A DNA stretch of 46,307 nt from an uncultured Verrucomicrobiota bacterium. Lineage in GTDB: Bacteria > Verrucomicrobiota > Kiritimatiellia > Kiritimatiellales > Tichowtungiaceae. Positions 42,104 through 46,307 of the stretch are shown here, piece by piece. Under the pieces are notes generated by a model. That model worked only from the letters and a program-made list of their open reading frames with translations. It searched no databases and had not been told where the DNA came from. Within the stretch, counting starts at the first letter, position 1. Each line of letters begins with the position of its first letter. The stretch lies in assembly GCA_903831085.1 (NCBI GenBank), contig CAIKWE010000046.1, forward strand, positions 1-46,307, written 5' to 3'. Made by a program: the position numbers and the translations under genes.

Positions 42104-43692
42104 TGAAAAAAATTACACCCTATGCCGGACTTTTGCTGTCCGTTGCATTTCTTTCATATGGAGCCGACGGACTGTTTTCGATTTTTCCGGCGGCAGATGC
42201 CCCGTCGTTTTTACAGGTTCCCAGTGAGTTGGTTTATAATAGCAAGTATCAGCCATGGGCGTCAGTTTCGCACTGGAGCGACGAAGTGGATGAAAAAGAT
42301 GTTTTTCATGCGGAGTTGCAGCACCAGTCCATCGGCGAGCGCAGCTGGGTGATAAAAATCGGCAAGGGCGGTCAGTTGTATTCAATCGTTTCTTCCTGGG
42401 GCGAAACCGTGCCGCCGCAGTCGGCGAAAAGCCCGTGGAATGATGATGTGTGGCAGGCGACGGTGCTGAATACAAAAATATTGGATCAGGATAAAGCCCT
42501 GAAAGGGCGGGCCAACGCCTTTATTCATCAGTCCGGTATGTATGTAAGAAACTATGAAGGACAGGAAGACCTGAACAGCAAACCGTTTTATTCTCCGATG
42601 CTGGCATTTGGTTTCAATGAGAAGGAGCGCAGTTATTCCACGCTCTGTTGGGGTCTGATTCCGACGCCGAGCGTCAACCGGGGGGAAACCCTGATTTATT
42701 CCAAATATCGCGATTTAGGAGCCGGCGTCATTGAGATCACCTACGCTTTTTATAATTTCGGCGACTATACGCTCAATGATCTGACTTTCCCGTGGGGCGG
42801 GGTGCGTACATCGGTGTTCCCCGAGCAGGTCGTGGCGGACAAAAAGGGCGGCTATCGCTTCTTCACGCCGTTCAATTACGGAATCGAAGGGTGTCATATC
42901 GATATCAAAGACACAGGCGGATGGATTGCCCGGGTTCAGAATGCGGCCGATCCGGCGGGGTATGCACTCGGCATTGTTTTCGGCAAAGACCGGCATTGGG
43001 ATGAGCAGAGCCAATTGAAGAAGGCCGGCAAGCCGTTCTATCAAAACTCACCGACGGTTTGCGGAAGCGGGGACTCCCGTCACGGCAAACGGGATTACAG
43101 CGTGCTGGCGGTGGCTCCGCGCATTTTGGTGCGTCCTGGCGAAGCCTTTTTCATGCGTGTTTATATGGTGCTGGGAACGCTGGAGGAAGTCGCTGCCAAA
43201 TCCGCCCAGCTGGTCGATCATGTGGAATATGGATTTCTTGACTATGATGAGAACAACGCGCCGCTGCTTCCGCTCTATGACGACCGGAAAACGGGGCTGA
43301 CTTCACAACCGCCGACGGATAAGGCCGAACCGGTTGCCTACAGTTACGCCGTGCCGGTCAAAGGATCGGTGCCGCTTTTCCAGCTGAAAGAAACCGCCAC
43401 CGGCAAAGTTGTCCTTTCGACTGACCCCTATGCGTTGTGTGGCAAGAAGCCCTTTGCGAATCCCTATTCGAAGGGAGATCCCAAATACGAGACCTATCAG
43501 AACCGCGTGATCTATCAGCCCTATGACGGCAAAACCGAGTGGCTTGGTTTGCTGGGCTATGTCATGCCTGAAAAACTGGCGGCAAAAAAATCAAGCGGCC
43601 GAAGTCTGTCCGGCGTTTTGAGCGAGCGCCGTTTTTTCGTTCCCGGCGATAAGCCGGACATGGATGAACTTTTGATACGAACTGAGAAATAG
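42100..43692 (+). CDS. Secreted protein of unknown function in a sulfatase locus
   Basis: The start ATG at 42100 overlaps the previous stop (ATGA), with GGAGAAGAGG upstream. The 530-residue product has a signal peptide (YAGLLLSVAFLSYG) and then a long, mostly beta chain rich in Trp/Tyr, e.g. FHAELQHQSIGERSWVIKI, YSIVSSWGETVPPQ, IEITYAFYNFGDYTLNDL and LVRPGEAFFMRVYMVLG, which recalls the super-beta-sandwich folds of GH97/GH57-like or polysaccharide lyase proteins. I do not recognise a family. Its position between the glycosidases and sulfatase suggests a role on the same glycan. It ends LLIRTEK, exactly as does the next gene's product. Confidence 0.75.
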   Translation: MMKKITPYAGLLLSVAFLSYGADGLFSIFPAADAPSFLQVPSELVYNSKYQPWASVSHWSDEVDEKDVFHAELQHQSIGERSWVIKIGKGGQLYSIVSSWGETVPPQSAKSPWNDDVWQATVLNTKILDQDKALKGRANAFIHQSGMYVRNYEGQEDLNSKPFYSPMLAFGFNEKERSYSTLCWGLIPTPSVNRGETLIYSKYRDLGAGVIEITYAFYNFGDYTLNDLTFPWGGVRTSVFPEQVVADKKGGYRFFTPFNYGIEGCHIDIKDTGGWIARVQNAADPAGYALGIVFGKDRHWDEQSQLKKAGKPFYQNSPTVCGSGDSRHGKRDYSVLAVAPRILVRPGEAFFMRVYMVLGTLEEVAAKSAQLVDHVEYGFLDYDENNAPLLPLYDDRKTGLTSQPPTDKAEPVAYSYAVPVKGSVPLFQLKETATGKVVLSTDPYALCGKKPFANPYSKGDPKYETYQNRVIYQPYDGKTEWLGLLGYVMPEKLAAKKSSGRSLSGVLSERRFFVPGDKPDMDELLIRTEK

Positions 43693-43693
43693 C
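43673..43693 (+). repeat. 21-bp repeat at a gene end, copy 1
   Basis: A stretch beginning TGATACGAACTGA and running through the stop codon matches 45106-45126 in 19 of 21 positions. It encodes the last residues LLIRTEK. Confidence 0.7.
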
Positions 43694-43706
43694 AAAAGAA
43701 GCTCAA

Positions 43707-45125
43707 GTGAAAAAGTGTAAGGATCGGCCCCTGTCTCAAAAAGACCCTGCGCTCAAAACCCGGATAAAAATAATTCCCTGGGTTGTTGCAGGATCGATGG
43801 CCGGCACAACGCTTGCGTCCGCGCTTCAGCCTGTCTCTGCCCGTCCGAACATTATTTTTTGTATGTCGGATGACCAAGGGTATGGGCAGGTTGCCTATAA
43901 TCGTATCGATTCAAAATATTTGACGCCGGTGCTGGATGATATGGCATCAAAGGGGCTGCGGCTGGACCGCTATTATGCAGCGTCCCCCGTTTGTTCACCG
44001 ACGCGAGCCAGTATCATTACGGGGGGGCATCCCTACCGCGTAAAGGTATGCCACGCCTCTTTTCCTCTCCAGTTCTGCAGAACCACGCTTCCTCAAATGA
44101 TGCAGCAGAATGGCTACCGAGTCGGCCATTTTGGCAAATGGCATTTGATGGGACGTGAGCGCCTCGACTACATTATTCCTGCTGGGCATCCCTTATCCCC
44201 CGGCTCTATGGGTTTTGATACATGGGTGAGCGCAGTGAATTTTTTCGACTGTTCCGAGCCGGGTCCGTTTCTTAGTAAAATGGGAACGCCGGTTGAGCTT
44301 AAGGGTGATACCTCGGATGCGGTGATGGCCGAGGCGATACAGTTTATGAAAACCTCAACAGAGGAAGGACATCCCTTTATTGCCTTCGTCTGGTTCGCCA
44401 GCCCTCACGATCCCTACAAGCCGCTCCCCGAATACCAGCGCCTCGCAAATGGTAACAAGATTGCCGGAGAGGTTTGCGGCGTGGATCACAGCATGGGAAC
44501 GTTGCGCAATGCATTGAAGGCAATGGGTGTCAGTGACAACACACTCTTATGGTTTATGAGCGACAATGGCGCTCCGCCCAATCGCGGCGATAATGGTTTT
44601 CTCGACGGTGGTAAAAACGGTCTCAAGGAGGGCGGCCTCAGGGTGCCCTCCATTATCGAATGGCCGAGTGTGATTAAAGAACCGGGTGTATGTACGGTGC
44701 CGATTGTTTCCACCGATCTCTACGCCACGTTGGCCGACCTGGTTGGCGGCAAAATGCCGGAATGGGGCGGAACCCATGACGGGATGAGTGTATTGCCGAT
44801 CATCAAAGGAGAATTGACATCTCGCCCGCAGCCCATCGCGTTCTGGCACGACAAAGAATCCTTTGGGAAGAATTATAACGATGGAGTGGATGAAACCCGC
44901 GAGACGAATGAACGCGCGTTGGTGGATAACCGCTATAAAATCTACTGTAAAGGCGCAGGGGCGTATGAGCTCTACGATGTGGTTGATGATCCCGGCGAGA
45001 AAAACAACATCGCGGGGGCCTTTCCGGAAATAACCGAAAAGATGGTGCAGAAACTAGAGGCATGGCAGGCTTCCGTCCGCATCGGTCTGGATGCGAATAA
45101 ACTCCTGATACGAACTGAAAAATAA
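43707..45125 (+). CDS. Secreted sulfatase (arylsulfatase family)
   Basis: The start is a GTG at 43707 (MKKCKDRPLSQKD) 14 bases after the previous stop. An N-terminal export signal (IIPWVVAGSMAGTTLASALQ) precedes the family start RPNIIFCMSDDQGYG with the metal-binding Asp pair. The formylglycine site is SPVCSPTRAS (C-x-P-x-R). Further motifs are GKWHLMG, SDNGAPPNRGDNGF and GGLRVPSIIEWP. Formylglycine sulfatases remove sulfate esters from glycans and need a maturation enzyme (anaerobic anSME or FGE), not encoded here. At 472 residues it is normal-sized. The C-terminus LLIRTEK matches that of the preceding gene. Confidence 0.93.
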   Translation: MKKCKDRPLSQKDPALKTRIKIIPWVVAGSMAGTTLASALQPVSARPNIIFCMSDDQGYGQVAYNRIDSKYLTPVLDDMASKGLRLDRYYAASPVCSPTRASIITGGHPYRVKVCHASFPLQFCRTTLPQMMQQNGYRVGHFGKWHLMGRERLDYIIPAGHPLSPGSMGFDTWVSAVNFFDCSEPGPFLSKMGTPVELKGDTSDAVMAEAIQFMKTSTEEGHPFIAFVWFASPHDPYKPLPEYQRLANGNKIAGEVCGVDHSMGTLRNALKAMGVSDNTLLWFMSDNGAPPNRGDNGFLDGGKNGLKEGGLRVPSIIEWPSVIKEPGVCTVPIVSTDLYATLADLVGGKMPEWGGTHDGMSVLPIIKGELTSRPQPIAFWHDKESFGKNYNDGVDETRETNERALVDNRYKIYCKGAGAYELYDVVDDPGEKNNIAGAFPEITEKMVQKLEAWQASVRIGLDANKLLIRTEK

Positions 45126-45126
45126 C
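45106..45126 (+). repeat. 21-bp repeat at a gene end, copy 2
   Basis: Second copy of the 43673 repeat (two A/G differences), spanning the last codons and stop of the sulfatase. Each copy is followed within 15-29 bases by the start of a sulfatase reading frame. Confidence 0.7.
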
Positions 45127-45153
45127 AGGGAAACTGCGAAGACGGAGTGCGAC

Positions 45154-45291
45154 GTGTATAAAAAGCAATTGCTTGAAATGCTTCCATGGGCCGCTGCGGG
45201 CTCAATAGCTAGCGCAACTTTCGCGACCTCGCTTCCGGCGGTTGCCGACCGTCCAAACATCGTTATCATACTGGCCGACAAGAAATCATAG
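45154..45291 (+). pseudogene. Truncated sulfatase gene (N-terminal stub)
   Basis: A GTG at 45154 with GACGGAG upstream opens a 45-residue frame: an N-terminal signal (LPWAAAGSIASATFATSLPA), then the sulfatase start ADRPNIVIILAD, after which the frame reads KKS and stops. A complete sulfatase would continue DMGxGD with the metal site and the C-x-P-x-R motif; none of this follows in any frame. It resembles the N-terminus of the preceding sulfatase (IPWVVAGSM, RPNIIFCMSDD) and is probably a decayed paralogue. Confidence 0.8.
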
Positions 45292-45450
45292 GAGAAATTG
45301 ACACCCGTCAGACGGGGGCTAAATAATAAACAGGTGGTGCGGTTTTCGACCGCCACCCGCCGCGCTTTTCGACCGGCGTTTACAGATAACCCATTTGATT
45401 CCGAAATATTGCAGACAGGAATTATGCGATTCAAACTGCAAGTGGTTTGT

Positions 45451-45483
45451 TTGAAACGATACTTTTTTTATACGAAATGATGC
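45451..45483 (+). promoter_or_regulatory. Candidate operator of the sugar locus, copy upstream of the last sulfatase
   Basis: TTGAAACGATACTTTTTTT at 45451-45469 and AATGATGC at 45476-45483, the same two elements and phasing as at 36041-36073. A weak promoter-like pair (TTGAAC 45494, TAAGCT 45516) follows. The rest of 45292-45582 shows only two small hairpins (near 45304-45316 and 45331-45356) and no gene. Confidence 0.6.
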
Positions 45484-45582
45484 CTTATCGGGATTGAACC
45501 CTGCAAAAGACGGATTAAGCTGAATTTCACAAAAATAGCGGACAGTTGTTTGCCCGGGCTTTTAGAACAGAGGAGCAGGTTT

Positions 45583-46307
45583 ATGAAAAAAATAGTGGCG
45601 TTGATGAGTTCCGCATTACCGCTGGCTTTTATGGCACAGGGGGCCGGATCGGTTTCACAAAAGGCCCTGTCCGCAGATCGCCCCAATATTATTTTCATTT
45701 TGGCCGACGATATGGGAATTGGAGATTGCTCGGTTTACAACCCGGCCTCTAAAATTCCAACGCCCAACATTGACCGGCTGGCAAAAGAGGGAATGCTTTT
45801 TATGGATGCCCACGCTGCCGGCTCGATTTGTGTTCCGAGCCGGTACGGACTGCTGACGGGGCAATATGCTTTCCGCACCTGGGATAAGTTTCCGCCTCAG
45901 TTTCCAAATCTGCACGATGCCGGCAGGGTCACAATTGCTTCTGTATTGAAGAGCGGCGGTTATGACACCGCGATGGTCGGGAAATGGCATTTGGGTATGC
46001 AGCAGCTGGCGAAAGAAGGGAAAGTTCGCTACAGCCCGATAACCGTGGGTTTTGATTATTTTTTTGGGATGGAACAATCGCTGGACACCCAGCCCTACTA
46101 TTACGTAGAGAACGATCGCATGGTGGCGGCTCCGACCGGACACACCGATGGACAGCAGGGGGATCCTTCCAAAGTGAGCAATCCCTCTATTCAGGGGGCG
46201 ATGTGGCGGGAAGGAGCTATTGCTCCGGGGTTTGTACACGCGCAATGTCTTCCGCTGATAACCAGCAAAGCCGCCGACTATATCAAAGGCCGTTCCGCCG
46301 AAGGGAA
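45583..46307 (+). CDS. Secreted sulfatase, 5' part (3' end outside window)
   Basis: The start at 45583 (MKKIVALMSS) has GAGGAG eight bases upstream. The 241 visible residues have a signal peptide (ALMSSALPLAFMAQGAG), the sulfatase opening RPNIIFILADDMGIGDCS with the calcium-binding Asp pair, the formylglycine motif SICVPSRYGLLTGQY (C-x-P-S-R) and MVGKWHLGM. It belongs to the arylsulfatase/N-acetylgalactosamine-6-sulfatase group (SulfAtlas S1); the subfamily cannot be assigned from the part seen. It has its own upstream operator-like element, so it is probably transcribed separately from the 43707 sulfatase while under the same control. Confidence 0.93.
   Translation, partial: MKKIVALMSSALPLAFMAQGAGSVSQKALSADRPNIIFILADDMGIGDCSVYNPASKIPTPNIDRLAKEGMLFMDAHAAGSICVPSRYGLLTGQYAFRTWDKFPPQFPNLHDAGRVTIASVLKSGGYDTAMVGKWHLGMQQLAKEGKVRYSPITVGFDYFFGMEQSLDTQPYYYVENDRMVAAPTGHTDGQQGDPSKVSNPSIQGAMWREGAIAPGFVHAQCLPLITSKAADYIKGRSAEG

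Noticed and set aside
45331-45356. GC-rich hairpin after the sulfatase stub as a rho-independent terminator
   Set aside because: The stem has a bulge and no U-tract follows; kept only as a note in the spacer description.
1-46307. CRISPR array, tRNA, rRNA or intact transposase
   Set aside because: No spaced identical repeats of CRISPR size, no cloverleaf or rRNA-like sequence and no transposase motif were seen; the regular repeats are coding LRR units or short-period arrays.

Overview
The window looks like chromosome from a sulfatase-rich, polysaccharide-degrading Gram-negative bacterium of the PVC superphylum, most likely Kiritimatiellota (Pontiella-like) or a close relative. This is inferred from gene content: multiple sulfatases beside a CUT1 sugar importer, giant BspA-type leucine-rich-repeat secreted proteins, TPR-ExbB-ExbD operons, short-period 'RLQISDLRSS'-type DNA arrays and an alanine/lysine-rich tail on RpoD. 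No rRNA, tRNA, CRISPR array, phage or intact insertion sequence was seen.

Layout. (1) 1-972: 3' end of a BspA-like LRR gene. (2) 1117-4711: divergent pilT (with an extra TPR tail) and rpoD, sharing a 190-bp spacer with an 11-bp inverted repeat. (3) 4739-8491: a 1250-residue secreted DUF3857/transglutaminase tandem protein whose second enzyme module lacks its catalytic residues. (4) 8641-13990: an accessory surface-protein region with a small secreted protein, a 1138-residue BspA-type LRR protein, a LamG-SHOCT protein and the broken C-terminal stub of a second BspA-type gene. (5) 14156-19279: housekeeping genes (NYN-like protein with an R/D/N/Q-rich tail, hpt, gltX, murB, DEDDh exonuclease, TrmH-family methyltransferase). 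(6) 19315-26846: a tight six-gene operon, TPR protein / small TPR-like protein / ExbB / ExbD / ExbD / tandem vWA protein, which looks like a complete envelope machine with no TonB. (7) 27064-46307: a polysaccharide-utilisation locus. Its minus-strand arm holds solute-binding protein, two permeases, XylR-type regulator and ATPase; its plus-strand arm holds HAD phosphatase, ABC exporter, GH38-like enzyme, GH95-like enzyme, an unknown secreted protein, a sulfatase, a sulfatase stub and the start of another sulfatase.

How the locus probably works (inference): secreted sulfatases and the unknown secreted protein trim a sulfated glycan outside the cytoplasm, the CUT1 transporter imports oligosaccharides, and the GH38-like and GH95-like enzymes, which lack signal peptides, finish the job in the cytosol. 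A recurring motif, (T/C)(T/C)(C/G)AAA(A/C)(T/C)GAT-like, sits upstream of the solute-binding protein, the HAD gene, the GH38 gene and the last sulfatase; it is a good candidate operator for the XylR-type regulator.

The most unusual signals are non-genic. A 17-bp palindrome, TTTCCA-N5-TGGAAA, occurs seven times exactly and several more times with one mismatch, in intergenic DNA and inside unrelated genes, where it encodes the same peptide FQTLE in three different proteins. There are also paired, inverted arrays of 7-bp and 8-bp units that abut or invade gene ends.
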